Assembly: GCA_003427395.1 (NCBI GenBank)
Contig: BFEA01000106.1
Span: forward strand, 2,870,039-2,921,516
Source of the DNA: Chara braunii
Lineage: Eukaryota; Streptophyta; Charophyceae; Charales; Characeae
DNA length: 51,478 nt
Direction of reading: 5' to 3'
Part shown: positions 21,030 through 31,515 of the stretch, in pieces
How the letters are laid out: each line of letters begins with the position of its first letter
Position numbering within the stretch: the first letter of the stretch is position 1
Notes under the pieces: generated by a model
Database searches by the model: none
What the model was told of the DNA's origin: nothing
Seen by the model: the letters and a program-made list of their open reading frames with translations, nothing else
Made by a program: the position numbers and the translations under genes

Positions 21030-21290
21030 TCGGTCAACATCCACAAACTCTCTCTCTCATTCCATCCTCATAATATCACAAATCATCCGTAAACAAAAAA
21101 AGTATAGATGAGCAATATAATAGAGGGTGCAAGGTTCCCCACATTTGTGTGGTTGAGCGGGAAGTGCCCACACACCCGTCTGCTGCCGAAGCAGCACACT
21201 TGCACAAATATATATAGTTTTTTAAATCTATAAAAACAAAGGTAAAGGGCAGAAGACAACATATCTAACACAGAAGGCTCCACCAGCAAG
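21030..21290. repeat. Dispersed repeat, copy 1
   Basis: Shares long blocks with 38088-38330, including TATAATAGA, GGTTCCCCA, GTTGAGCGGGAAGTG and CACACTTGCACA in the same order, and a shorter block with 37790-37862. A downstream segment (21550-21650) likewise matches 37580-37680 around CCACCCAG and GCAGACAAC. A transposon family is likely but no ends are defined. Confidence 0.75.
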
Positions 21291-21513
21291 AAAGCACCTT
21301 TAATCAGACAAGGAATCTCACCTTACACAAGCAATGCAACACACTCGAGATGGGCCATCCCAACAGCAAAAAGAATACGAGACACAGTACATTTGTTAGT
21401 ATGTTACATCATTTTCTTGATTATTTTTTCATCAGCCAGCATTGGGAGGCCTCCCATGTTCTTTGTTTTTGCAGTTACCCTCTAACTGTGCCTATCACGT
21501 GTGTGTGTGTGTG

Positions 21514-21555
<42 letters not shown>

Positions 21556-22160
21556 AGATTTTCCCCACAACAGCCCCAAATCCACCCAGGTGAATAGATT
21601 CAGAATCAAAGCAGTCTTTGTCCTATTGCAGACAACGAGAGCAACCTGATCTGACACGTGTGCGGGGACTAATTAGTTGATTAGTCTTGATTGATTGATG
21701 GATTGATTAGAGCACACTAATTAGCCCCAAAAACACGATTTTGACCTAACTGCCGAAAATCGAAATTTTTTTCGTTTCTTGGATTTTGTTTTCCCGCTAT
21801 TTCTGTTGAGGAAAATCGTATTAGCGCAACACCTGAAATTTCCGTTTCGTTTTTTCTTCTGAAAATTCGAAATTTCGTTGTTGAAAATCCAGAATATTAA
21901 TTTCAAAAAATTTGATTTCCTTTTGCAATTTCCCATTATCCGGATTTTTTTTTTGAATTCGAGACTTGAAAACGGTATGGGAAATCCCTCTTGCAGTTAT
22001 CACTTTCCAAACTGCGCGTACTCTCATCTGAGTAATTCCGAATATTTTTTTGTATTTTATTTTCGGAATTCTTTTATCGGATAATCATTTGCAGTCTGAA
22101 AGTTCAAAAAACAAATCGTCATTGGTAATTTCGCACTTCAGGGGGAATTGGGAGGCCTAC
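21291..22160. other. No gene; (GT)n and AT-rich sequence
   Basis: A GT microsatellite lies at 21499-21552. 21720-22090 is AT-rich with many AAATTTCG-like words and no gene. Confidence 0.5.
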
Positions 22161-22217
22161 TGAACTTGCAAACGAGTATTTTCTTTTTCTCTCTCTCAAT
22201 TTTTTTTTGCAAGTTCA
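22161..22217. repeat. Short perfect inverted repeat
   Basis: TGAACTTGCAAA (22161-22172) and TTTGCAAGTTCA (22206-22217) are perfect 12-bp inverted copies around a 33-base loop. Confidence 0.75.
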
Positions 22218-22343
22218 AACTTTTCTTTTTGATTAGTGGCTCCTTATCTGGGCGATCAACCCACCCCTCCCCATCTATGTTGTTGCCCCCTCTGGTCTTC
22301 TCTATCTGTCTCCGGGTACCCCCTGCGGCGGCATTGGTGAGTT

Positions 22344-22441
22344 GCCACGTCAGCAGGCCACGTCAGCAGAACACATCAGCCGACAGCCGTGCCACATCAG
22401 CAGCCCAGCAGTGCCACGTCAGCAGCAGGGAGTGCCACATC
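22344..22441 (+). promoter_or_regulatory. Cluster of GCCACRTCA (bZIP hex-like) motifs
   Basis: GCCACGTCA occurs at 22344, 22357 and 22413, GCCACATCA at 22391 and 22433, and a weaker ACACATCAG near 22371. GCCACGTCA is the reverse complement of TGACGTGGC, the plant hexamer motif bound by bZIP factors. The cluster ends about 50 bases before the gag start. It may be an enhancer-like array or only a degenerate repeat. Confidence 0.5.
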
Positions 22442-22489
22442 AGCAGTCCTCCGGCCTGGTCGACGCTCACGCGCTTACAAACAGCCGGC

Positions 22490-23749
22490 ATGGATCAGAA
22501 GTCCGGGGAAACGACCAAGGCCTATCAGGCCCGGATGCTGGCTTTGATTACCGAAGCCAAGAAACGGGCGGACGAGGTAGCAGCCACAGAGAAAAAGAAG
22601 GCAGAGGACGCCGAGAAGGCACGTCTGTTGGCAATCGAACAGCAGCGCCAGCAAGACTAGCAGCAGCAAGGGCTGCCGATGAAGAACGAAGTCGACGACG
22701 TGAGAAGATATTCAACGGAGAGCGAGCCTTGCTCACAATGGCAGTGGACTGGCGAGCCGAGGCCGAGAATAGTAAGATGGAAGAGAGCGAAAGCAAAATC
22801 GCTCTACTCCTCTCCCATTTCACGGATCTCCTGGCAACGTGCATTGCACAGCAGGAGGACATCCATAGCCTCGACGACGTGGTTCAGACGCACAACCAGG
22901 CGTTTGATCAAGTCAACAGCCGCCTCCAGCAGCTGGAGCAACGACCCGTCACCGCCCCCGATGCCAGCTCCTCCAACACCTCCACTTTGGAGATCGACGT
23001 CGGAGCCCTCAAGGATGGCGCGCAGTTACAGCAAACCACCACGCAACAACTGGAGCGGCGGTTTTGTGCTGTTGCTGCCAACCCGAGCTCGGCACCGCGT
23101 GAGACAACTCCGAAGTTCGATGGTCAGGAGATCTTCTGCGATTCGACAAAGACGGACCCGATTCCATGGTTCCGCAAGTTCGAGCTCAAGTTGCAGCTAC
23201 ACCACGTCAGAGAGGACAAGCATCACGCGTACTTATACTCCCGGTCGGGGGGCGCGTGCCAAGCATGGTTGGACAATCTCTTGTCCAAGTACGTGCTGGT
23301 AGTTGCCGACTGATACACCAAGATCAGCTGGGATGATCTAAAGGCAGCGTGGCATAAGCGGTTCCAAGTAGAGCCGCCGGAGATAAAGGCAATGGACAAA
23401 TTGATGACCTTCGAACAAGGCACGCTGCCGAGTGTTGACTGGATTGCCGAGTACCAACGCTTGACATCCGTCCCAGACATTCAGATGGGCTTCAAGGCCA
23501 TTAAACACTACATCTCGAGGTTGTGTCCGGCGTTAGGCAACGCCTTGACTCACGTCAAGAAGACCCTGACGACAACGGCGGAGCTCTTTGACAAGGCCGC
23601 GCAGATCATCGTTACGAACAAGGAGGCTAAGAACCTCAACCGTTCATCTGCGGCAGGCCCGAGCAGAGATCAGCATCGATCGAAAGTGGCTGTGGTCGCG
23701 GCGGCAACGTCAACCGACCAATCTAGCGAGGCCGTGTCTGCCAATGAAG
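22490..23749 (+). pseudogene. gag of element 3, N-terminal part
   Basis: I chose the ATG at 22490 (MDQKSGETTKAYQARML) because the sequence from there is a Lys/Glu/Ala-rich coiled coil with biased codon use. A stop at 22658 and a frameshift move the reading to the frame covering 22690-23313, which holds a second coiled coil and the capsid start (TPKFDGQEIFCDS). An in-frame TGA at 23311, probably from TGG, precedes ISWDDLKAAWHKRF and the rest of the capsid, which runs to the element 2 insertion. The product would form virus-like particles. Confidence 0.8.
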
Positions 23750-23754
23750 GGGAC
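23750..23754. repeat. Left target-site duplication, GGGAC
   Basis: GGGAC here is repeated at 31277-31281 on the other side of element 2. gag coding sits directly outside both copies. Confidence 0.7.
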
Positions 23755-23767
23755 TGTGACGAGCGTG

Positions 23768-23841
<74 letters not shown>

Positions 23842-24244
23842 CACACACTCACTCACTCGATACGACTGAGGGTCGAACGCAGACACAGTGGCAAGGCACA
23901 AAGTCGAAGTCTTGGATTCCGACTGCTGAAACAGCAAGTCACCTGAGTACGAGTACAGCAGCAGAAAACTAGTACGAGACTGGTCCCCATATTGTACGGG
24001 GAGCCGGTATAAGTACCGGTAACAAGTACGGTACCAGGGGCATTTCCGCAAAAGCCCCGAGGGCAGAACTGAAAAATGTGGTATTTGAAAGTGGCGCCCG
24101 AATTGCAGCCTAGCGCCAGTTGTCCAAAATCTGACGGTACCAAAGGAAGGGTTTGGAAAAAAAAGGGTGCCAGGCCAAAAAAGGGATGCAGCAAAAACAG
24201 CAAAAAGATAGACCAGGGATCGAGCCCTGGCGGAGTCCATAACA
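23755..24244 (-). repeat. 3' LTR of element 2
   Basis: On the minus strand it starts TGTTATGGACTCC at 24244 and ends CTCGTCACA at 23755. 24092-24244 (153 bases) aligns with 31124-31276. The remaining 337 bases, which hold a GA microsatellite (23772-23839) and GTAC-rich sequence, are nearly absent from the other LTR. A stem CCAGGG-CTCGAT-CCCTGG lies near the start. Confidence 0.7.
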
Positions 24245-24260
24245 CTATCCCCTCCCTCTG
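24245..24260 (-). promoter_or_regulatory. Polypurine tract of element 2
   Basis: On the minus strand AGAGGGAGGGGATAG directly precedes the TGTTATGG of the LTR, as expected for plus-strand priming. This fixes the orientation and the LTR boundary. Confidence 0.75.
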
Positions 24261-24439
24261 AAAGGCAACGTCCCGGCTGCCAAAAAGCAAAGGAAACAAA
24301 AAGAGTTGTGAAGGATGGGACGGGGCCGATCACTGATCGGAGAAGGAGAAGGGGAGTGATGCAAGTCACAGGGTATTCTGTCTGGTGTTCTGCACAGGTG
24401 AAGGTATGATGTGACTGGGTGGGTCTATAGGGGAAGCTA

Positions 24440-24804
24440 AGCAATGTTCAGGGAACAGGGGATTTCTATTGATGTTCTAGTGGGTAGGGGAAACAATGTT
24501 CATGAAAACAAGGAATTTCTATTCATGTTCTAGTGGGTAAGGGAAACAATGGTCAGGGGAACAAGGAATGTCTATTGATGTTCTAGTGGGTAAGGGCAAC
24601 AATGGTCAGGAAAACAAGGAGTTTCTATTGATGTTCTAGTGGGTAAGGGAAACAATGGTCAAGGGAACAGGGAGTTTCTATTGATGTTCTAGTGGGCAAG
24701 GGGGACAATGGTCAGGAAAACAGGGATTTTCTATTGATGTTCTAGTGGGTAAGGGGAACAATGGTCAGGGAAACAGGGATCTGCTAATGATGTTCTACAG
24801 GGTT
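24440..24804. repeat. 53-bp minisatellite, about seven units
   Basis: GTTCTA occurs at 24474, 24527, 24580, 24633, 24686, 24739 and 24792, exactly 53 bases apart each time. Units are 80-95 percent alike (TTTCTATTGATGTTCTAGTG core). It lies in the 3' untranslated part of element 2. Confidence 0.95.
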
Positions 24805-25458
24805 GTCAAAGTCAGGAAAACATAAAAAAGAAAATGTTTGTTCAGGAGGCAAGGGCTGGTGTGTCCGAAGGAGTCGGAAGCAGAATCTTATGTAGGAACA
24901 AAGTGTCCAAGTGTCTTGAAAGGGGATCTGCAGCGGACTTGATCAGGTCTTGGAGTAGGTGGTAGAAGCGGTCTTCAGCGGCTGTGACAGGTAGAATCCA
25001 AGAAGCGTAACAATAGTTCAAATGTCCAAAGTCCAAGTGCTAAGGTGTGTCCGGTACACGAACTGCAATGAGGTCTGATTTGGAAGCAAGGAAGCCGCAA
25101 ACTGATGCAAAGATCCATGTCACAAGTTGCTGCTCCAGTAAGTCCGCGAGTCGGGATGCCGGCCGATAAAGCAGCATGGTGGCCAAACCAGCTGCATAAT
25201 CTCCATGAACATTGAGGCAGCAGGCCATCGTCCTTGTGCGCTTGCCATTAGATCCTTTATCGCCGGCGTCACGAGACGAGAGAGACAAGGTAGTGGAGAG
25301 GACAGATGGGACAAGGCTAGGCGAGGGCAAGGGCAGATCAGACATCAGGAATCGGGGTCGAGGGGAGAGTGGACTGGGTTCAAGGGTGTGTGTAGAACGG
25401 GGTAGTGAGGTTGTAGTAAGGTTTATACAAGGGTTTAGGGTTGTAGTTACGTGGGTGT
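24805..25458 (-). other. 3' untranslated region of element 2
   Basis: Between the minisatellite and the integrase stop there is no domain-bearing frame. Overlapping frames on both strands are not supported. Confidence 0.5.
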
Positions 25459-26178
25459 CTAGGACATAGGAGTAGCACAATCATAGGCAAAGACAAGTTT
25501 CATGGCATTCTTGAGATTCGAGAGAGGTTCCCATGTAGATTCTTCGTCCGAGTATCCGGTCCATTTGACTTTGTATTCAGTGATTGGTTCCAGGTGGTCA
25601 GATACCTGAGTAGTTCGTTGACCTATGATCGCTTCAACAACGAATTCAAGGTCTGTGTATAACATGATAGGTGGAGGTCTAGGATATGAGCGGTCAGCAA
25701 ATTGGGGTGGGGATTCATGATATTCTTTCAAGTATTCGACGTGGAAGACCGGGTGGACGCGGCTCATGTCGGGGGGGAGTTGGAGTTTGTAGTTGACGTT
25801 GGAGGTTTTTTCAATGCTGAGGAAGGGTCCGAGCCATTTGTTCGAGAGTTTCTTTGACAATCCATGTTCGGGTTCAAAGCGTTTGGCGGAGAGCCAGACT
25901 TTGTCCCCTACTTTGAATTGCAAGTCTCGTCTGTATTTGTTGATCTTGTTTGCTTGTTGTTCTTGTGTTCTTTCGAGGGCTTCGGTTGATTCTCTGAGGA
26001 GTCGATTCCTTGTTACCCATTCATTGAGGGAAGGGCAGGGTGTGGAGGGGTTGAGTTGCGAGGGAAGCAGGAAATCAGAGGGCAAGCGAGGATGGTAGCC
26101 AAGGTCAAGGTAGAGTGGAGACGTGCCAGTGGAAGGACAAACAACGTTGTTGTAGGTGATCTCGGTGACGGTGAGCAA
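25459..26178 (-). pseudogene. Integrase C-terminus and chromodomain of element 2
   Basis: The 239-codon frame starts in the integrase core (TEITYNNVVCPSTGTSPLY), continues through the GPY/F-type module (VGDKVWLSAKRF, KWLGPFLSIEK, HPVFHVEYLK) and ends in a good chromodomain (FVVEAIIGQR, then YKVKWTGYSDEESTWEPLSN). The aromatic residues used to hold methylated histone tails appear conserved. The domain would direct integration to heterochromatin. A TAG at 26185-26187, just upstream in the same frame, separates it from the rest of integrase. Confidence 0.9.
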
Positions 26179-26757
26179 CTGATCCTAGTCATGTTGATGT
26201 GGATGACAGTACTTCTGTAGGATTCTTTGGAGAGTATCGTTCATCTTCTCGGTTTGTCCATCGGTCAGTAAGTGGAATGCAGTGCTATACTTGAGTGTAG
26301 TTCCATAGGTGTTGAAGAGTTGTTTCTAGAACTGTGAGAGAAATAGGGGATTGCGGTTGCTGATGATATTCTCGGGGAGGCCGTGGCGGCGTGCAACATG
26401 ATCGAAGAAGAGTAAGGCGATGTCTTTGGCGGTGTGTGAGGTGGTGCAAGGGATGAAGTGGGCGTGTTTGGTCAGACGACAGACAATGACGTAGATGCAA
26501 TCATGCCCGCGGTCGATCTCAGGGAGGCTGCACACGGTCGTGGTGCTCGACCAAGAGATGGGTACGGAGACTACGTGTGTCAGGGATGCACAGTCGGCAA
26601 GTGCCTTTGGTGTCAATGTAGAGGAGGTTGTCGTGGAGGGAGTAGTCAGGCACTCGGTCAAGATCGCGGAGCTTGTTGTAAATGGCGGCGAAGTCTGGGC
26701 AAGAGAGGTAGCCTTGGGTGTATCAGTGATGGAGTGATGGGAGGAGATGGATATGGG
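26179..26757 (-). pseudogene. Integrase core of element 2, partly deleted
   Basis: Recognisable pieces are VCRLTKHAHFIPCTT, HGLPENIISNRNPLF and, after a frame break, LTDGQTEKMN. The second catalytic Asp of the DDE triad is Asn (both Asp codons of the D-R-D stretch read AAC and AAT). The Glu remains. The first Asp and the Cys pair of the HHCC finger are not seen; LLVEHHD runs straight into sequence downstream of them, which indicates a small internal deletion. Confidence 0.8.
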
Positions 26758-27042
26758 TCATGGCGGCGTAAACTTTCCTAGGGGCTTGTGGTCGGGTCGT
26801 CGAGAGAGGGCATCAGCAACGCGATAGCTTTTGCCGGTGGTATGGCAAATGGCGAATGTGAACTGGGCAAGGACATCGAGCCATCGAGCTTGGCGTGGGG
26901 TGATGTCTTTCTTGGTAAGGATGGAAGAAACGATGGTGTTGTCAGTGCAGATGGTGAAGTATTGCCCGTCGAGGTACGGGCACCAGACTGTGAGGGCGTC
27001 AATCACGGCGAGGAGTTCCTTCTGGCTGGAGGGGTAATTCAT
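26758..27042 (-). pseudogene. RNase H C-terminal half of element 2
   Basis: SSQKELLAVIDAL, YFTICTDNTIVSS and SYRVADALSRRPD are the later RNase H motifs with their Glu and two Asp residues. The frame starts abruptly where RT and the first RNase H strand should be. Confidence 0.88.
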
Positions 27043-27389
27043 CTCCGCGGGAAGGAGCTTCTTGCTTGTGAAGGCGAGTCAGGAGGGCGGGTGAGTCGGA
27101 CGAAGGAGGGGTGGAAGGAGTAGGGCATGAAACGGTCAAGCCATGGAGTCCACAAGAGGATGTCGCACAGGAGGTGCATGACATCGAAGGAGACCTGACT
27201 GCGAAGAGGACCGACAGCCATGAGGGTCTCGGGGACAGTGCGGTCAACAACGATGGTCGAGTCCTTATCCCCTAATCGGATGGTGATCGGGAAGTTATAG
27301 CAGGTGGATGAGAGGCCGGCTTTGCGGACACAGGCTTCGGTGATGAAGTTGCCGAAGGCACCAATATCAAGGAGGGCCCGAAACTTCAC
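27039..27389 (-). pseudogene. Protease remnant of element 2, RT deleted
   Basis: ALLDIGAFGNFITEACV is the active-site loop with D-I-G in place of D-T-G and Phe in place of Ser (codons ATT and TTC, consistent with C to T changes). DVMHLLCDILLWTPWL is the later conserved segment. The frame then meets the RNase H frame with no RT palm or YLDD motif, so more than 1 kb of RT is missing. Confidence 0.82.
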
Positions 27390-27422
27390 CGTCGATGTGC
27401 CAAGGGAGACGACGATAAACTT

Positions 27423-27746
27423 GAGCTGGAACTATGCAGTTCCGGCACAAGCAGAAGAGATCATGGTGTTGAGGCGGCGTTGTTCCAAGCCTAATCTAAC
27501 AAGCCGATCGTGTCGTGCTTGTTCCTCAATGAGCTGGAACCGTGCGGTTCCAGCACAAGCAGAAGAGATCATGGTGTTGAGGCGGCGTTGTTCCAAGCCT
27601 AATCTAACAAGCCGATCGTGTCGTGCTTGTTCCTCAATGAGCTGGAACCGTGCGGTTCCAGCACAAGCAGAAGAGATCATGGTGTTGAGGCGGCGTTGTT
27701 CCAAGCCTAATCTAACAAGCCGATCGTGTCGTGCTTGTTCCTCAAT
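27423..27746 (-). repeat. Three 108-bp in-frame repeats in gag
   Basis: Units start at 27423, 27531 and 27639, exactly 108 bases each, followed by a degenerate start at 27747. They encode three copies of a 36-residue block containing LIEEQARHDRLVRLGLEQRR. The last two units are identical as far as I can see; the first differs at a few bases. The length keeps the frame. Confidence 0.95.
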
Positions 27747-29158
27747 GAGATCGAAGAAGGTGGTAGAGAAGGGGTTAGGGATGGGAGTAGAAGAGCAGGT
27801 GCCAGTGGGAAGCTCGACCGACGGGATAGCAGACGTCATCGGGAGGGGGGCAGGAGGAGTAGACTGCGTTGCCTGGGGATCATCCACTGGGATGTGCGTC
27901 ACCGGAGGGGGGGCAGGCAGATAGATAGTCGATGCCAAGTGGGCCACCGGTGGAGGAGAGATCGTCACCGATGGCGAGAGCAGACAGACAAATGGTCGAT
28001 GCCGGGGGAGGGTTGCAAGAGACAGGGGGACAGTGTTCACGTGGAGGAGGGCCCGACTGTCGCGGTGGAGGAAGAAGTGGGAGTAGACGGGCTGGGTCCC
28101 GCGGAGCGAGGGGCCTGTCGAGTAAAGCGGCTAGAGTTGGGGCAGTTGGTCTGTAGTTGACCTAACTAGCGGCAGCGAAAACACCTGTTGTGTTCCTGGA
28201 GGTATATGCGTTCTGCGGGTGTAAGTTTCCGGAGACGGCGGGGTGGAGAGGAAGAAGGCGGTTGGGAGGCACGATCCTGGCGTTCCATCCGCATAAGGTG
28301 GGCGGTCTGGAGGCCCTCAATGGTGAATTGGGAGGGATCGAGAGAGGCAGTGTCGAAGTCGTCATCGGAGGTGGGTGGAGTGGTGTCGTCAAGGGTGATG
28401 TTATGGAAGAAGCGGGGGCGGGAGGGAGCAGGCGCAGACTGGTGATGGGGGTGGAGTCGTCGATCGTGGTGAAGCATGCGAGACAGGCAGTCAGCAAGGG
28501 GCATGTCGGGTTCGCGGGCGAGGGCGGTTGCAAGATCTTTGTGGCGTACGCTTTTGATGCGGGAGATGAACGCAAAGTCAGCCATGACGGTGGTGGGGAG
28601 GTGATGGCCGAGGGAGCGGATGTATTGGACGAAGCGGTCCGTAGGACCGGTCTGGCGGAGGTGACATAATTGTTCGAGGTAGTCATCGATGGTTTTCTGG
28701 GGGCGGAAGGTGGCAATGAGAAGGTTCGCCCATTGGAGGAAGGAGTGATGCGGTCCTCCGGAGGCGCGACGGTTGCTGACTTCGGCCATCCACCATTTGG
28801 CGGCATTGTCGAGGAGGCGGGAGGTGGCAATGGGAAGCTAGTGGACAAGGGGCATGTGGTGGAGCTTGAAAGAGTTCTGGAGTTGGGCAAGGAAGAGGAA
28901 AACGTCCTCGTGGGCAAGGCCGGAGAAGGGCATGACGTCGGCGGATCGGAAGGAATGGGGGATTTCCCCTTCGCGGGAAACGATCCGTGCGAGGGTGTTG
29001 AAGTTGAGGCTATCAGAGGTAATGTCGTAGCAGGTGTAATCGAAGTGGCTATTGTCGTCAAGGAGGTAGTTGGGGGGAAGTTGTGGCCTTGCGGGGTAAG
29101 CCCCGAAGGTGACTTGGGAATAGGTGGGACGGGGGGTGGGGATGGTGGAGGTTGTCAT
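27432..29158 (-). pseudogene. gag of element 2
   Basis: The start at 29158 gives MTTSTIPTPRPTYSQVTFGA. The capsid (29158-28166) includes HSFRSADVMPFSGLAHEDVF and ATFRPQKTIDDYLEQL and is split by one TAG near 28838. The zinc knuckle begins CFRCR and is then stopped by TAG; the expected His also reads Gln. A Pro/Thr-rich linker and the repeated 36-residue blocks (27432-28040) follow in another frame. It would build the particle, but is broken in this copy. Confidence 0.85.
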
Positions 29159-31093
29159 GATGGGTTGTGAGATAGTATGGGAGTGCGGGGGGGGGAAGAG
29201 GGGTGACGTGGTTAGGCGAGGAATCAGGTGGTGTCGGTGCGAATACCCCTACAAGGGTATCCACCCTGGTTTTTGCAAGCGACAGGAAATAAGGTTGGTA
29301 TAAAGTTTGAGTTTACCATGCGAGGTGTGGCAATGTCTGAGGTTTATGTTAATTGGATGGTTGACTAGAGTAGAAAGTGTGTGCGCGCGCAGACTTAAGG
29401 CGCACGTGATTTCTTTCGCTTTTGATGGTTGTGGAAACCGGCGTTGATCGCTGGCCATATTTTTATTTTTGATTAAATTAGAATTAAAAAGTTTTCGTCT
29501 TGTGATAGGTGTGTTTGTCGGTGCCTAGTGTGTACGTACGGAGGGCAACGTCGACAACAATGGGGTTTTAAGAACATTTTGGTAGGTCTGTGCGTTGCGC
29601 AATATCGGGTTATTTTAGGTGTCCGTCAAAGTTAGACCTAGATTTGAGCCTAGCGTTATTGATTACTGCGTCGGACTTTCATCAAAGAGATTCAGAGATC
29701 AAGACAGGGCGGCGGCAACACGGAGATATCAGAGTAGCGCGGAGGGACCAAGGGGTTGAGGGTCGGACAGGGCTATCCCCCGTGGTTTTGCCATCGGCGG
29801 CGTCGAAAACGGTACTAGCGGTTCCTTTTTCCTCGTCTCTCGTCCTCCGACGACTAAGATTTTCAAATATTTTATTATTTATTATCGTGTTGCTATTATT
29901 TTTATGTCCCAGTGTTCCTTGACCCAAACGTAGCGCCGGATTTAGAGGCCATCACGCCAGTCAAAGGACCTTGAGCGCGTGGTCCCTAAGTTCGACAAGC
30001 AGCTCGGGATGTTAGCGAAAGTCCTCTATCACGCCATTGCTGAAAAAAATGGACCGAGGAGTTCAATGAGCATATGAGTCGCTGGGGGAATTAGCCCACA
30101 AAAGTTGAGCGGCGGGGGCCTTCTACGGGGACACCGTCCGTTCCCCATAGTCCGTGGTGGAGGGGTTGGGTGTGAGTATGCCCACGGGACCCCCCCCTCC
30201 ACTTCGGCCCTCAAAAGTTCTGATTAGAATGTTTGATACTGCCCCCAGGGTCTGCACAGGGACCCACCTTGCCGAGGTTTAAGCATTACGGGGGTTAGGT
30301 AGTGGCACAACGGAAGCCAAAAGCACCTGTGGAGCGATGCAGTGGAAAGGCAGAAAGCGGTGTAGGGAGCTTGACTGTGAGCAACTTCATCACGGAAGAC
30401 GAATGAGCGAAGGGGCCCGGTCCGCCGAGGCCCACGCTAGGCCTTACAGCAGGCCGTGCCACGAATGGTTGTGAGAACTGGCCGTTAGAGGTCCGAGGCG
30501 GTAGCAAACTCTGCCTGAGTGGAGCAAGAGGGAGAGGCTGTGGTGGCAGGTCGTCGGCCAGCTCGTTCGACGAATTCGGGTGTAAGGGCGAAAGACTATC
30601 TGAACTGCCCGGTAGTTAATTCCGGAGGAGTTTTCGATCTGGCGCTATAGTAATCAGGCTGGCCACTGCATCAGGCGCTGGCAGATCAGAGTTGGGGAAG
30701 CAAAGCGGCGAGCAACGAGCGCTAAGGCAACATGCTGGAGCAGCAGGAAGGAGAGATGAACCTGGACAGGTGGGGGCGCAAGGTGCATGCAAAGAAGAAA
30801 CGAGCTATGGAGGAGAGGAGAACGCTTACCTCACCCGGTCTTTGATGGAAACAAGCGGGGAGAAAGGCGAATCTGGGGTTCTAGGCTAGGGCGAACCCGT
30901 TGAACAGGTCAGAATGGCGGGAGAATGATTAGAAAGAGAGTTGGAGTAGGATTGGCTTCGCGGAGATGTAGAACCGATGATTATGGTGAAGCGGGATTTG
31001 TTTAGCTCACTTGATTCTCAACGAAATCGAGTGAACTGAAGTAGTAAGTGGGGGTTTTGAGGTAAGGCGAGATGAATGGTAGTGTTAGTTTTA
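29159..31093 (-). other. 5' leader of element 2, unrecognised
   Basis: Nearly 2 kb with no domain-bearing frame on either strand. It may hold another unrecognised insertion. No primer-binding site was identified next to the LTR. Confidence 0.4.
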
Positions 31094-31276
31094 GTGACGA
31101 GTTAGTAGAATTAGAGTCAAAAGTGGCGCCCGAATTGCAGCACGACGCCAATTGTCCAAAATCCGACTGTACCAAAGAAGGGGTTTGGAAAAAAAAGGGT
31201 GCTAGACTGAAAATGGGATGCAGCAGAAACAGCAAAAAGATAGACCAGGGATCGAGCCCTGGCGGAGTCCGTAACA
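31094..31276 (-). repeat. 5' LTR of element 2, short form
   Basis: 31124-31276 aligns with 24092-24244 over the full 153 bases at roughly 85 percent or more. Outside it only GTGACGAG (31095-31102) recalls the outer end of the other LTR (GTGACGAG at 23757). The right LTR therefore appears to lack about 300 bases found in the left one. Confidence 0.6.
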
Positions 31277-31508
31277 GGGACAGACTCGCAGCCGCCCCGG
31301 CAGAGGCCGAGGACGCGGCAAGCCGAAGACAAACACCACATCTATCCCCAGGCCGGCGGAGCAGCTCCAGCCCTATGGACCCACTACGGCCTCTCGGAGC
31401 AAGCATACAAGCAACGCACGAGATTTCGCTATTGTCTGTGGTGTAACAACGATCTCCACGACACAGTGGGCTGCCCGTCGAAAGGCAAAGGCAAATCGGG
31501 AAACTGAG
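31277..31508 (+). pseudogene. gag zinc knuckle of element 3
   Basis: After the GGGAC target copy (31277-31281) the gag frame resumes with DSQPPRQRPRTRQ. It holds a perfect CCHC knuckle at 31433-31474 (CLWCNNDLHDTVGC), followed by a Lys/Gly tail and a TGA at 31505. It binds RNA during packaging. The frame is offset by one base relative to the left half, so an indel accompanied or followed the insertion. Confidence 0.85.
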
Positions 31509-31515
31509 CACCGCC

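Larger units (their letters stand above)
23755..31276 (-). mobile_element. Ty3/gypsy LTR retrotransposon 2, nested, deleted
   Basis: Runs on the minus strand with gag at high coordinates and integrase-chromodomain at low. It is bounded by related LTRs beginning TGTTAYGGACTCCGCC and by GGGAC target duplications inside the gag of element 3. RT and part of integrase are deleted and several catalytic residues are changed, so it is non-autonomous. Confidence 0.82.

Noticed and set aside
24092-24108. TGGCGCCCGAA, resembling a tRNA-Lys primer-binding site
   Set aside because: It lies inside both LTR copies of the minus-strand element 2, whose polypurine tract and coding direction show the opposite orientation. 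I see no retroviral genes.
28162-29061. A 299-codon minus-strand frame
   Set aside because: It overlaps the gag capsid in another frame, is Ser/Thr/Pro-rich and has no domain. The capsid frame is the real one.
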